Positions 12,420 through 23,999 of a stretch of DNA of 64,000 nt are shown piece by piece. The DNA comes from Metallyticus violacea (Eukaryota; Arthropoda; Insecta; Mantodea; Metallyticidae): positions 5,856,001 through 5,920,000 of the forward strand of contig CM060833.1 in NCBI GenBank assembly GCA_030762175.1. The letters run 5' to 3'. The translations under genes and the position numbers were made by a program. Below the pieces are notes generated by a model. That model had not been told where the DNA came from, did not search any database, and saw nothing but the letters and a program-made list of their open reading frames with translations. How positions within the stretch are numbered: the first letter of the stretch is position 1; each line of letters opens with the position of its first letter.

Positions 12420-13980
12420 AATTAGTCATGATAAATAAAATGAGTGAGTGCAACAAGAACCTAAGTGCTGGATGAGCTATTCAGTATAATTACCCCAAAG
12501 TTATTAGGTTCTGCAGTAAATAACACCATGGCAACAAAACCAAAATCAGAAATTTATGAAATTAAATGTGCAAATTGTAACCAAAGAAGCTTATTTTTGT
12601 ACCCAAAATCAAGAAATTAAACCAGAGGCTAAGCTGCTGAAAAAAATTTACAATCCATAAGAGCTATCTACTTGAAAAATAATTTTCATCATAAAAATAG
12701 GAAAAGCTTAATGAATTTTGATGTTTCACCCATGGATGAAATCAACAAATTCCTACACAAATAATCAGAGACTGCCACCAAATAGAGAAGTCAGTTAACA
12801 ACTGATAGTGGGAGCGATTGCTGCCAAAACATGTCGTAATGTTATGAAATGTTTTATACATATATATAAGTGGAGTTAATGAGAAAATATGTCATGCATT
12901 CTAATTAAATATATTACCACTCTATTGTCTATAGATTCCTAATACACTTAACTAATGTTCTAAAGATATTTATCTTGGAGTTCAAACTGTAAAATATTCA
13001 ATAGATTGTAACTGGTATGAGCTGAAATCTGTGCTGAATGTTAAGACCAATGAAAACATACACAAGTCATTCAAAATAAAAGCATTAGCAGAGACCATAG
13101 AACAAAATTACTAAAAGTAATTTTCAGAGTTTTAACAATTTAGTAAATTTTTCAATGCTTATTATTCTTAATATTTTATATCTGTAAATTTAAAATAAAT
13201 AGATATTTTTATCCATCATTTGTCCCAGTTTTCTTACCTTCAGTCATATAGTAATGCACATTGGATATTCTCAAGTGACAATTTTGGATGTGGTATGAAC
13301 AAAATCTATCAAAAGCGATTAACTGGTTTTAATTTTCTTCCATAATCTTGAAGCCCCAGGTTCCCCACAGTCAGAATGACAGAGCAGCAGAGGAACGTTA
13401 AAAAGCTTTGTATTGCTTAGGAGACTGAATAACTTAGTTATTTCAAAATAGATTATTTTGGCTGATATCTCTCCAAATATATATTTAAGGTAAATTTCTT
13501 ACATCAAACATAGGCAAATACATAACCATGAAATATTAGTTTTTTACAAGAGGTTTTAATCTAACTTAAAAACTAACCTTGGGGTTATATTTCAAATGGT
13601 GCATTCCACAACAATATTTAAAGGTTATGTTTAAGTTGATATCAAACCTGCTACCTTGTGGAGTAATTCACTGTATTTTGTTTCTTAATAGTACTATCTA
13701 GCAGCAGAAACTGAAAGGTTCCCTTGGAAAGATTGCAGCAAAGGAATACCATTACGCACAAGGCATAAAATTATATTTTTAATGTAAAAATGATAGATAA
13801 AAGACCCAGCATTGAAAATGTGCATTGAAAAGAACAGACAGCATTAATGCATGATTCATTTTTGTGCAATGTGTATTGTAGCCTATCAGAAAGTATAAGC
13901 ATGAAAGAAATGATAAAATAATGTTCACTACATAGGTTCAAGTTTAACCATTAGCATTCTTAAAGAACACATTGGAGAGA
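12420..13980. other. Intronic AT-rich sequence
   Basis: Between the linker exon and the BTB exon on the minus strand. I see no mobile element or ORF worth reporting. Confidence 0.5.
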
Positions 13981-14030
13981 AAATGTTTTTACTGGCTTAA
14001 TATTAATAAAAATAGAGCAGTGATACTTAC

Positions 14031-14426
14031 AGGTGTACTCTTTTGGTTGTCTTTGGTTGGAACATCTGCAAGTCCACGAACTTGAAGCATCTGCGCTGTC
14101 TTAAGGAAATCGGACAACTGCTCCTGCCCAATGTGCACTTCACCATTGTACATGAACCGCAAAAGCGATTCCATATCCTTCTCTCTGACATCACGAAGGA
14201 TCACGATGGGGTGTGGACAAGGATTTGCTTTAAGAAGTCTTCTGAAATAAGGGCTGCAAGCCGAAAGCACCACTTTGTGAGCCTGGAATGAGCAGCCATC
14301 GCAGGCCAGCGTAACGTCCACAAAGTCCTCCTCATCACGTAAGTGTCTGAAGGACGAGAGAATGCTGGCGTGGAAATCATTCCAGCGCAGACTGTACTGC
14401 TGTTCAGGATCTGCTGCCTCTCCCAT
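14031..14426 (-). CDS. BTB/POZ-domain protein, N-terminal coding exon
   Basis: This exon encodes 132 residues, starting MGEAADPEQQYSLRWNDF. The BTB/POZ domain spans roughly residues 10-122 and is nearly complete: LRWNDF, the core FQAHKVVLSACSPYF, the HPIVILRDV strand, FMYNGEVHIGQEQL, and a closing LQVRGLADV. This is the insect BTB class of bric-a-brac, lola, tramtrack and fruitless, nuclear factors that dimerise through this domain. The ATG at 14426 is the first in frame after an upstream TAA. The exon ends CCT/GTAAGTA, a good donor in phase 0. The frame beyond it reads into intron and stops after 13 codons. The C-terminal DNA-binding part (zinc finger or pipsqueak) that decides which gene this is was not found in the window. 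I therefore give no symbol. Confidence 0.93.
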
Positions 14427-14449
14427 CTGGTCTACCAAAACTTCATCAG

Positions 14450-16300
14450 TGCATTGGGTCGTGATTTAGAGTTCCCACCCCACATACAACCACCAATATC
14501 TTGTATTATGTGCCTTCTTTGTTCTTCTTCTTTGTTGCTAGCCTAATGTTCTATTGCTGTGCATTATTCTCTTTAAAGGAGTATCCGTTCCAGGCTTGTC
14601 TCCTGAAAAGTCACATTTTTGCTTATTTGACATTAATATACCTAAATATTACCTTTATATATTACTTCAGAAACTTCTAAGGAACAAAAGCTGTCAACTA
14701 TATAACAAAATTCAGCTCCCACCAATAACCATAAGTTTAATTAATGTGCATAACATAAACCATTCTCTTAAGTCACTTTACATACTTGATATCAACTATG
14801 ATTACCAAGTTTCATTTTACTAACATATTGTCATTGAAAATCCACCTATATTTAGAAGCACAAACACTATTCTATATCATTAGGGTTTCTACATTTATCC
14901 AAATATTGAATATATTTATGGTTTAACAATAAAGCTCCAATTCTCATGCTTTAAATGCATAATTTTCCCTCCAATTACACTTGAATCATTTTGCTTTATT
15001 CTGTGCAGCACAGAAAATATGCAATTGAAAATTGGCAAGAAAAATAAAAATAGGTGTTTAGATTGGGAATCTGTATAATATTCCACTTTATTTACTATAC
15101 ATATTCCTTGTGCATAGTTTAACACATTATATAAATACTAAGCACTTGTCTTAAGCAAAATGACGAGAATTTGCACTGCATTTCGCAAAAATTATCATAT
15201 ATTAGTGTAAAAGATTTAGAGATATTATGGTATCACACATTGGAGCCATGTACACATTTCACAAAATATTTTCTGAATTATGTACAAATACCAATATTAA
15301 AAATCCCCACTATTTGTTCCCTTACTAAATCGTACCTAAAGTTCAAGCTATTTATGCGTGTTAATTGTATTTCCACACTTTTTAATTATTATTGTGCATG
15401 CACTTGTTTACCACATTTTCAATTGTTATTGTTTTGTTATTTATGTTAGGTCGGCAATTTGCGATGTTACGTTTATAACATTTACGCGCATTTATCATAA
15501 TTATTCTTGTTGCTAACCGCAGTAATTTATTCACCTAACTGCTTAGGTTATTTCCTCACACAATATTCGTAATATATGTTTCTAAAACATCTAAATCCAC
15601 ATCAAACTATATGAAAACGAAATAGCCAGAAATGTTTTAATCTTGCGACTTCATCTGAATACCAAATATCAGCACTGCATTGTCACCTAAAATAGAAAGA
15701 GGCAACATTTCCCGAGATCTACATGTGTACAAATGAATCAATATTATAAAATGAACTGCAGGAAAACAGTTGCAAAATGCTGGTGTTCAAAAGCTTATAC
15801 CATCACACGAATACCATACACAAATATTACGTATACGCCTAATATTTCCTATCGAAACACAATTTAAGATCGTAAATTTGGCTGGCTATCACTCTTAAAT
15901 GTTTTTTCATGTTTTTACATGAAAAAACACACATTTTTAAATGTATAAACACAATATGTCTCTTTACGTAAATGTCCCCTACTTCTCTCAAAATCAAACG
16001 TATATTGCCATAACACGCTCAACTGTGATTATGTGCGCAGCTACAAAAACAATGCTGATGTTTATAATGATTGCCTCTGCCAATGAACATTATTGCGATC
16101 GCCGATCAATAAAAACGAAAGCCCTTGTGCTCCTTCATTACGCCGCGCACATTAGCAAAGCACTGTCTCCAGCAATTCCTGCAACTATCACTTGACATAG
16201 CAGCAGTTATTTCACAACGAAAGGATAATCTTGAGCTATCTTCTCTAACGCGACAATATACACCTTCACAATTATATATACAGAAAAAAAATCCACTTTA
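14450..16300. other. First intron of the BTB gene (inferred)
   Basis: This lies between the BTB exon and the CpG-rich promoter. A possible acceptor for the BTB exon's 5' leader is GTGACTTTTCAG on the minus strand at about 14603, but it cannot be confirmed. No transposon is recognised, which is notable beside the repeat-packed right half of the window. Confidence 0.45.
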
Positions 16301-16329
16301 CTGCCTTTCTTTCATCCCTTGTTAAGCCG

Positions 16330-16960
16330 GGAGATCGCTACACACCGACCTTCCTTCAAGCCACGACCTTCCAAGTGCGACGCCTACAAGCTTATGACCC
16401 GGTACGTTCACTTAGCCATCATGGCTGCAAAGAAAACTTCAAAGCGCACAAAAAAAGCGGCCATATTCACGAACATGAAATGTGCCGAGGTGCTCTAAAA
16501 ATACATCATTAGCAACACAGAGAGTGCCACACACTGACAGTACCACATAAAGAGCCTGCTAGCTCCTTATTCCCACCTGGTTTCAGGAGAATACCACACT
16601 AACTAGTTATCCGTCCTCACTCCGCGCTTTTGCGCACGGTTGCTCTGCCGCCTAGCCTGCCAACCCGATTGATGCCCGATAGGCCTAACCACCATCGCGG
16701 TCATGAAACACACGCTGAATTTAATACGCTAATGCCTCATCGTGTGTAGGTTGTGACGCGGTTTCTTTTGTGTTTCGTAATCCCAGTACGCGAAATTCTC
16801 TTATCATTGAGGTTAAGTTGCCTGTACTGCTTTATGGGGCGTAAGATAAGTTGTTATAAATCATACCTGTTTCCATTCTCTAAGTAACAAAAGATCAATC
16901 ACAAGCTGAAAGCGGGATTAGTAGATCACTTCCGGTCTCCCTATTCGCGCGCAGATGGTA
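16330..16960 (-). promoter_or_regulatory. CpG-rich promoter and probable non-coding exon 1 of the BTB gene
   Basis: A local GC/CpG-rich block, with GCGCGC and many CG dinucleotides, in AT-rich surroundings. On the minus strand it carries an ETS/GABP-type site ACCGGAAGTGATC at about 16936-16924. About 60 bp downstream is a good 5' splice site AACAG/GTATGA, with the last exon base at 16867. That order (ETS site, short leader, donor) suits a first untranslated exon spliced to the BTB coding exon 2.4 kb away. A YY1/Pho-like GCGGCCATATTC lies near 16458. The transcription start cannot be fixed from sequence. Confidence 0.5.
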
Positions 16961-17202
16961 TGAAAAACTGATGCTCCAAAACTACGTTGTTTTGTTTTAT
17001 GTAAAATAATTAAAATAAGGGAATGATACGCTGCTGTGCTAATTTAGGTAATACAAGCTTTGTGCCAACAAATTCTCATTGTTTTAGAAAAGCGAAAAAC
17101 GCTATAAAATGGAGCGAATGCTATAAACATTGTGGAGTATTTTTATTTGTGTTGGTTCCACTTTCATCGGATTAATGGGAAAATGAACCAGGATTAAAAA
17201 GG

Positions 17203-17427
17203 TTAATAATCTGTTATGTCAATATGTTTAAAGATATGTTGTGCTTGCTGACTGACCATTTCAAAACTTTCCTTTTCGTTGCCAAATCCTAAGCGGTCAC
17301 AGTATGTTTTATTACTTTTTCGTTGGCGGTGAATCAAAAGCTGCACTGCACGTGCGGCATTGCCTAACACTGATGTTATCATAATACGAGATGCGACGCT
17401 CCGGCCGTCTTTATCCCAGAACAACAT
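17203..17427 (-). CDS. Small hypothetical protein, 74 residues
   Basis: A complete minus-strand ORF from an ATG in an A-rich context (AATAAAATG) to TAA. The protein begins MLFWDKDGRS and has a mixed, charged, well-balanced composition (AARAVQLLIHRQRKSNK, then a Glu/Gln-rich end), unlike the low-complexity peptides common here. No signal peptide, membrane segment or known family is recognised. AATAAA on the minus strand lies about 80 bp after the stop and could be its polyadenylation signal. It sits upstream of, and on the same strand as, the BTB promoter. It may be a small gene, a last exon, or a chance ORF. Confidence 0.35.
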   Translation of the reverse strand: MLFWDKDGRSVASRIMITSVLGNAARAVQLLIHRQRKSNKTYCDRLGFGNEKESFEMVSQQAQHIFKHIDITDY

Positions 17428-17429
17428 TT

Positions 17430-18012
17430 TATTATTTATATTTTTGGTTAAAGAAAATCCAAATCTAACCTAATTTACTAAGCAACAATTAGTTCGTTAA
17501 TACTGTTTGAGGTTAAAAAAAAAAAAAAGAGTCATAATATGTTTAAAAGATACGAAACTGCTACTAGAATGTTTTTTGTTTTGATCTGGTGAATGATGAC
17601 CCCTATTTTAACAGTTTCTGCGCTCTGAGAAAACGCATAAAATATGATCACTGTAGATAAGTAAATGCTGTTAGGCTTCAAGAACAGCAAACAATGTTAT
17701 TAAATAATTAATCGTATCTGCAAAGTATGTATCTAAAATTCTTACTCTGCAAAAATTATGGACATTTATCTTTCAAGGTACAGCATTTCTAAGAATAGGC
17801 TATAGGTGATGAAAGGATCATCTGGATTTAATAATTTCATCAATCATTAAGGAAATGATTTGCTTTGTTTGAAATGAATTGAAAGATATCCTAACCTAAC
17901 ATAGCCAAAAAAAAAAAAAAAAAAGTAATTAATATACTTTTCGATAAAAAAAACAAAAAGTATTCAATAGAAAAAGAAAATGGTCAAATCTACAGCATTT
18001 AGAGTATGTCTT

Positions 18013-18045
<33 letters not shown>

Positions 18046-18450
18046 TTTTTTTTCCTTTTTCCCCCTTTTTCCCTATTGTAAGATAAGTGCATGTGCACTC
18101 GGAATAACTGGGGACTTAATGTAGATTTTCCAAAAATTGAAATGTTTATGAATTTTTTGCTTGTCAAGTTGAATCGGAAGACGTGTATGTGTGTTTTAGG
18201 TACTGTATACAAAAGTTTATGCAGCAGTTCAAAATAATAAAATCGGCGCATAGGAATCACAAAAGTGAAAGTTTTAAATTAGGTGTGAACAGTGAGGTTA
18301 TTTGATTTATATACCGCCTGAACTCGAATGCTTATTAAGGAAGTGCAGCCGCAGCAACCTGTAAAAGAAAGTCGCCGCACATAAAGTTAGTAGGTAGTTT
18401 TATTTTAGTATTTAAATTTTTACTGAAAGCATAAAAGACACTGTATTTAA
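17430..18450. other. AT-rich intergenic sequence with poly(A)/poly(T) tracts
   Basis: It holds A runs at about 17518 and 17911 and a long T run at 18027-18053. Nothing coding is recognised. Confidence 0.5.
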
Positions 18451-18456
18451 AACTTA

Positions 18457-18560
<104 letters not shown>

Positions 18561-18926
18561 ACCTGTGTTGCAAGAGTTGTTGAAAATGATGCCCCTTAAC
18601 GGCAATGCGTTGCTGATATCTACGTGGGAAATTCTTTATTTCACCCAACTTTCGTTCCACAAGAACACAGCGGTTCGGAACACTTTTCTTGTCTCTCGTT
18701 ATTATCTTACAAGTTAGCGAACGCGTTCTCTACCTGGAACATGATTGCCAGGATATTTTCTTGCGAATCTCCTTATCACTTCTCTGCAAGAATCCGTTTT
18801 GACATATATCGTACGTTAAAACCCGTTATTTAAGATGATGTGTATGGTTTGGTATAATTTACGAAGAACAAAAGCCTCTAACTCCAAGAGGCTACCTGCA
18901 CATGCATCATAGTATTTTTTTTTAAT

Positions 18927-19099
18927 TGTGTTAACGCCCATTTTTACGGTGGACATTGATGATACATGATAAATTGGGAAAGGATTTTTTTAAAGGAAGG
19001 AAACTTTCAAGGCCTAAGTTTAGGGTACCTCTTCGGCATTTGCCATTTATGAGGACTGAAGAAAACGTGGAAAAAAACCTCTGTCGGGGAGGACAGTAG
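18927..19099 (-). repeat. SINE family B, copy 2, tRNA head missing
   Basis: Minus-oriented body from TGTGTTAACGCCC to CGGGGAGGACAG. The tRNA-like end, which should follow on the right, is absent. The right flank (CCGTAACTCAAATAATCTCACTG, about 19133) recurs at 51888 beside another family-B copy, so both may sit inside a further repeat. Confidence 0.75.
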
Positions 19100-19735
19100 C
19101 TTCCTTCAGTATGCAGTCACACCCTGTCAGTCCGTAACTCAAATAATCTCACTGTACCAGTAAAAATAAGTTTTGTTTAAACTCTTGAAATATTTTCCAC
19201 TCATTCGCAAACATGCTGGCCGTTATCTCACAAATCCTTGGCACGAAAGACAACTGAAGATTTTTATTTTTAATATTACGTCGCACGCTGCCACCATGGT
19301 AACAAGAAATCATTTAAAAGATAATCAAAGAGAAAGTTTATTCTTAAGTCAAAAACGTTAGTTTGGTTCGGAGAACATAACAGAATAAGATAGCATAAGA
19401 AGTGTACTTCATTCTTTTATTGCTTACGATTTCTTAAACTGCTCAGTAGAAATTAAAAGTAATTGTTCATGCTTAACACTAGCACCCTGCTGGTCAAATA
19501 ATAATTGAATATAAAAATGGGAAAGTATAATTAAATTGATGAAATCATCAGCGCTTAGCTATTACAGTTTTTGCAAATTCTTTGCAACTTGAATTTGCGT
19601 TTCGTAATGTATTGCTTCTTTATTATACTCTGCAGAATTAGGTCAATTTTCATTTCTTGTAGTATACAAAATATGTACTCGAAAAAGGTTCCAAACATAT
19701 TTTACTTTCATTATTGCAGATGGTGCGTATTCAGA
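19100..19735. other. No gene or element recognised
   Basis: AT-rich sequence between the SINE remnant and an MEVTR-type mariner start. Apart from the short repeat at 19133, nothing identifiable. Confidence 0.5.
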
Positions 19736-19737
19736 AT

Positions 19738-19995
19738 TTAGCTGGCCGTTGGTTGCTTTATCCTATGAAACAGAGGTTCATTCACGTTGTTCTTTTGAAC
19801 GTGTTTTAAAGCTAATAAATAAGCTAGTCGCTGCGTAACAGTGCTATAGGGAAGATAAAAGTTTCCATAGGCCTTAACTGAAGATTTGTTGTGACGAAAA
19901 CAGAATTTCAGAGCGGCAAATTGTTCGTTGCGCGTCACCTCCATTTTGATTCAAGTGGAACTAAACATATCTCAACCTGCTCACTTCTGACAGGT
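19738..19995 (-). mobile_element. MEVTR-type mariner-like element, N-terminal fragment (copy 1)
   Basis: A minus-strand ORF from 19944 starts MEVTRNEQFAALKFCF and continues NKSSVKAYGNFYLPYSTVTQ, matching the start of a mariner-like transposase (DNA-binding helix-turn-helix region). The leader upstream (AGTTCCACTTG) is shared with copies 3 and 4. The frame decays after about 50 residues and no catalytic part follows. Confidence 0.6.
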
Positions 19996-20534
19996 GGGAA
20001 ACGAAAATGACAACAATGCAACTTTTACCACGTGTAAATTATGCATTAAGCCAACAAAATATTATAAATTTAAATTTTAATACCAGAAGCTATACTCTAA
20101 ATATGAGCACTTTTTTTTATCAAGCTGCCCACATATTTTCTGATGTAGCAACTTTTTCGAAAACTGCACATGTTAATAAAGTTAAATCTGAAAACTTCAA
20201 ATGGATGAAAACTGTGCTTTTTTCACACCGTAGTAAGTGTTGGTTACGACATTCTTGGTGATTTTTATCCTTATTTTTTTAAAGATGCAGTTACAGGTAA
20301 GGCATTTAGTCGTTCAACCCCCTATTAATTATCTGAATTCTTGGATAAATATATATTTTGAATGTACGAGCAGAAATATGGTGCCAGCAAGATGGTGTAT
20401 CGCCACACTTTGAAAGATAAATATGATAATTACTGAATGGATTTGGCGTGTGGGCCCGTTTCATGGCCACGACGCTTACCTGATGTAACACCTCTGAATT
20501 ATTTGTCTATAGAGACACGTAAAAACAAAATAGT

Positions 20535-20866
20535 CGTGTCTACTTTTTTTTTTTTTTTTTTGATTGATTTATTTATTTATGGACGCTCTTTAACAGCTCA
20601 GATCATCAGCGTCCCATTCAACTCAGGGCGTGAAACGGCCGACAAATTTTGCTCAGAGGCCTCTCTTTCAGGCTTGAGGTTCTTTTTCGTGCCGTAAATG
20701 TACGACACGGGACTCACGGCTTTACTTCCCTTCCGAAGGAAGCCATACTTTGAATTTTTACGCCCGAAAAAATCCATCGGTCCTGGCCGGGTTTGTACCC
20801 GCGTTTTGGGTATAGGAGGCAAGTATGGTAACCATTACACCACATGGACCGACATGCCGTGTCTAC
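20535..20866 (-). repeat. SINE family A, copy 4, with exact 9-bp target duplication
   Basis: One of the best copies. The body 20562-20853 is minus-oriented, the tRNA-like head is at the right (ACCATTACACCACATGGACC on plus), and a run of 17 T at the left is the poly(A) tail. It is flanked by CGTGTCTAC at 20535-20543 and again at 20858-20866. The tail and target duplication show insertion by LINE-type target-primed reverse transcription. Confidence 0.93.
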
Positions 20867-21041
20867 AGTACCTACACTAAAGAGAACATGAAGAAACAAC
20901 AAATGAGGCATTTATGACATTATTAATTTATGTTATGTTGACAAATGTTAGAAAAACGACTACGAAAAATGATTACTAAGTTTTGGATGTTAATCGGAGT
21001 TATTTTAAGAACTTAATAAAATAATAAAAACTAATGTTTTC

Positions 21042-21042
<1 letters not shown>

Positions 21043-21096
<54 letters not shown>

Positions 21097-21097
21097 G
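21043..21097. repeat. (ATT)n microsatellite
   Basis: About 18 ATT units. Confidence 0.95.
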
Positions 21098-21290
21098 TTA
21101 CCATCATCATCTAGTATTTGTCTGTAATTATTTTAAAAATTTTAATTTAAGAAAAAATATGAACAAAAATTTGTTTCAGGCCAATCAAAACATCCTAATC
21201 TTATACCATCGTACTATTTATAATTCTGAAGTTGCCCCACGAAGCCCTCTGAAGCGCCCACGAAGCTATCATGAAAACCTCTTCATCAGA

Positions 21291-21297
21291 AATAAAT

Positions 21298-21328
<31 letters not shown>

Positions 21329-21345
21329 CATACATATACCCATTT
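21291..21345. repeat. (TA)n / (CATA)n microsatellite
   Basis: About a dozen TA units followed by interrupted CATA/CATATA units. Confidence 0.9.
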
Positions 21346-21454
21346 TGTTTTGTAGGTGCATTAAAGAGGTGTTAGCTTTTCAACATTTTATCTCCGCTAC
21401 CTGTATATTTCCACATGATTTTATGGTAAAACTGTACAAATTTAACAAAATTCT

Positions 21455-22705
21455 CACGCAGGAGCTGCGTAAACTTGGCGAATTCCTCACCATGTTGAAG
21501 AACTTTAAAAAAAAGAATGTAAAATTCCAATTAGGCTTTATTAATTAATGAAATGACATCAATTATGCCATTGCTGTTTGGTATAGGGGAACAAAATTAG
21601 AATTCTTGCAACTTATTTATATTACAAAAGAAAAACCACATTTTTAGAATTATTATTATTCTTATTGAGATTAAATCACAAAAATTAATGGTATACTATT
21701 AATTTAATGAAACATATGACCATTGATAGACAAAGCTATAATGTGTGGGTAATTTTAAACATTTTTAAATATAACCATGCTTGTGGATTGAGCAGTTCAA
21801 ATCATCTTTACATTCACTAAAATAGAGAGAAAGTTTCGAGTTACATTGTGTATTTAAGATGTTCATATGTTATAATAAAACAAAAACATGTTACTATTTA
21901 AAAACAATGTACTAAGCAAATATACACAATAAAAACAGTTGAAAGTTTCATCGGTTTTCAGTGGCTTTGAAATTTAATTTAAATTTTATTAATATGTAAC
22001 ATAAACGTTTTCTGAAGGTTATTACAGAGCGCTCTTACATACAAATATAATTCTCAAACACATATTAGATTAATATTTCACATTTGCTATCTTCGTTACA
22101 ACGCTTTTGTTGAGTATAACTCATATGTATTATTATTAATGCAGTTAATTGGTGAATGAATTTGTTCTTTTATTATGAAACAATAGAAAATTAAACGGTA
22201 GAGTATTTTTTTAAATTTCGGTTTTCTTTTCTTTTCTTCCCTTTTCTTTCTTTCTTTCTTTCTTTCTTTTTTTCTTTTTGATTTGTTTATTTACACACGC
22301 TGTTTAACATCTCAGGTCATCAACATCCCATTCAACTCAGGGCGTGAAACGGCCGATAAATTTTGCTCAGAAGCCTCTCTTTCAGGCTTGAGGTTCTTTA
22401 TCGTGCGTAAATGTACGACACGGGACCCACGGCTTTACTTCCCTTCCGAAGGAAGCCATACTTAGAATTTTTACGCCCGAAAAAATCCATAGATCCTGAC
22501 CGGGTTTGAACCCGCGATCTTGGGTTTAGAAAGCAAGTAAGGTTACCGCTACACCACCAGGACCGACAAATTTTGGTTTTCAGGTATACCCCCATTCCTA
22601 ATGGCCCGATTTTCCCGGTTTTCAAAGAATTTATATCAATATATTTTAATGGCATGTACAGAGTTTCGTTTAGAAAAAATAAAAACTGCAGCTGCTAGAG
22701 CGATT
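21455..22705 (-). repeat. Interspersed repeat family X, copy 1, interrupted by a SINE
   Basis: Minus-oriented copy of the non-coding family X. From the left it shows the terminal palindrome-like CGCAGGAGCTGCG, then GGCGAATTCCTC. The conserved body includes GGTTATTACAGAGCGCTC at about 22018. After the SINE at 22279-22566, part of a ~139-bp monomer follows (CCATTCCTAATGGCCCGATT ... CTAGAGCGATTTGTAAA). The same order is found in copies at 37.6 and 62.5 kb on the other strand. No ORF is preserved. Confidence 0.75.
22279..22566 (-). repeat. SINE family A, copy 5, inside family X
   Basis: Minus-oriented near-full copy with a T/CTTT-rich tail to the left and the tRNA-like head ending ACCACCAGGACCGAC. 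It splits repeat X copy 1. Confidence 0.9.
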
Positions 22706-23139
22706 TGTAAATGTTGAGAGACATTTCCGCTTTAATTCTTTATCAATAGATAAGGTCGCTTTACACCAAAGAAGCATTGAATAAAAAATGTTGTATTATA
22801 GTTTACAACACAAATTACGTATGTTTTTTGTCTCCTGCCCCCACATATACTATTTTGTAACACACTTGATCCACTTGTGCTCTCAAGAAAGAAAAAATAT
22901 ATGGTGTGGTCTTTAACTAACTTTGTACCACCTGCTTACCCCATTGTCATTTGTTCTTCCTAAATAAGGTGGATGTTTAAACTTCAGAACAATTAGTGTT
23001 TACGATTGTTGGTTGATAAGTGTGGTAAATTTCCATGAAATGGCGGGAAATGTTAGGCGGCACCATTGTTGTTGAGAGTGATTCTTGTAACGGTTTGATA
23101 CAAAATTTCAGCACTATTGTTGGAATTAAGCCTCAAGTG

Positions 23140-23350
23140 ATCTTTTCCTATTCACGAATTTGAAATTTGGCTTGATGGGAAGAAACGTTCATCAAATGAA
23201 GAAGTGATTGTCGCCGTCAATGAATATTTTGCAAAGTTTGACAGATCTATTCTTCTGATGGGATGAAAACACTGGAAACTCGCTGGATCAAGTGTAGACA
23301 TTATATCGTATCTCCTTATGAAGATATAAAAAGCGTACACTCTCTTTGAG
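23140..23350 (+). mobile_element. Mariner C-terminal fragment
   Basis: Frames on the plus strand read LDGKKRSSNEEVIVAVNEYF, then KFDRSILLMG, then LETRWIKCRHYI. This is the C-terminal region after the third catalytic residue of mariner transposases (usual ending 'GIKKLEKRWTKCIEL'). A frameshift lies between the segments. No catalytic part precedes it here. Confidence 0.65.
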
Positions 23351-23464
23351 AACTCTCACACCATGTTAAAACTTTTGTTTGAAAAAAAATTTCCCCCATT
23401 TGACTTATCAGAAAAAAAGTTATTATGGATAAGCAAGATAAATGGGACATCCTGTGTATATGTG

Positions 23465-23900
23465 GGTCTATTAACGTTCTAGCGGTCGCAACCAAGCTCG
23501 GCATATAACAATCTATTGATTCATCGAGTTCGTTAACAAGCAAAATTGCACCATTAGGAGGGGGGTTAACCAAAAAACGAAAATTTAAAAAGCACTGTAT
23601 CTGCAACAATTTTTTTCAACGAAACTTTATATTTCATTGAAATATTGGAAAATATTAGAGAATAAGGAAAATATTTTCTGAAAATCAGCGCAATCGGACT
23701 ATCAAGAGTGGGAGTGTTTACCTGAAATCCGAAATTTAAAAATCGCTCTAGTGTTTTTCGCAACAAAAAAAAAATCCTGTATATAGCATTTAAATAAAAT
23801 AAGAAAAATAGTTTTTGAAAATCAGGGAAATCGCAGCATAAGAAATGGGCATCTACCTAAAACCGAAATTTAAAGAAACACTGTTGGCAGTTGTATCGAA
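23465..23900 (+). repeat. Family X monomer array, copy 2
   Basis: Starts GTTCTAGCGGTCGCAACC. Its ~140-bp unit recurs about three times. Each unit has AAATTTAAAAA-[T/G]CGCTCTAG.G near its start, then TTTTT.CAACGAAACT, TAAATAAAATAAG-type A-rich sequence, and AAATC.G..CAATCGGACTAT. Only the monomer part is present, not the body of family X. Confidence 0.65.
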
Positions 23901-23999
23901 AAACGTAGTTGTTTAAAAAGTAAATTTACATTTGGAAAATTGGTTCACAATTTTGAAAATTTTAATTTGAAAATATCATTTTATGCTGTCTTCTCGGTC

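Noticed and set aside
16421..16498. Short plus-strand ORF starting ATGGCTGCAAAGAAAAC in the CpG-rich block
   Set aside because: Only 25 codons, Lys-rich, with no splice donor after it. More likely promoter or leader sequence.
20598..20822. Recurrent 60-85 residue ORFs with 'FGRKNSKYGFLRKGSKAVGPVSYIYG'-type peptides at many loci
   Set aside because: All lie inside family-A SINEs (for example 22398, 27075, 42237, 62076). They are readings of the SINE body, not genes.
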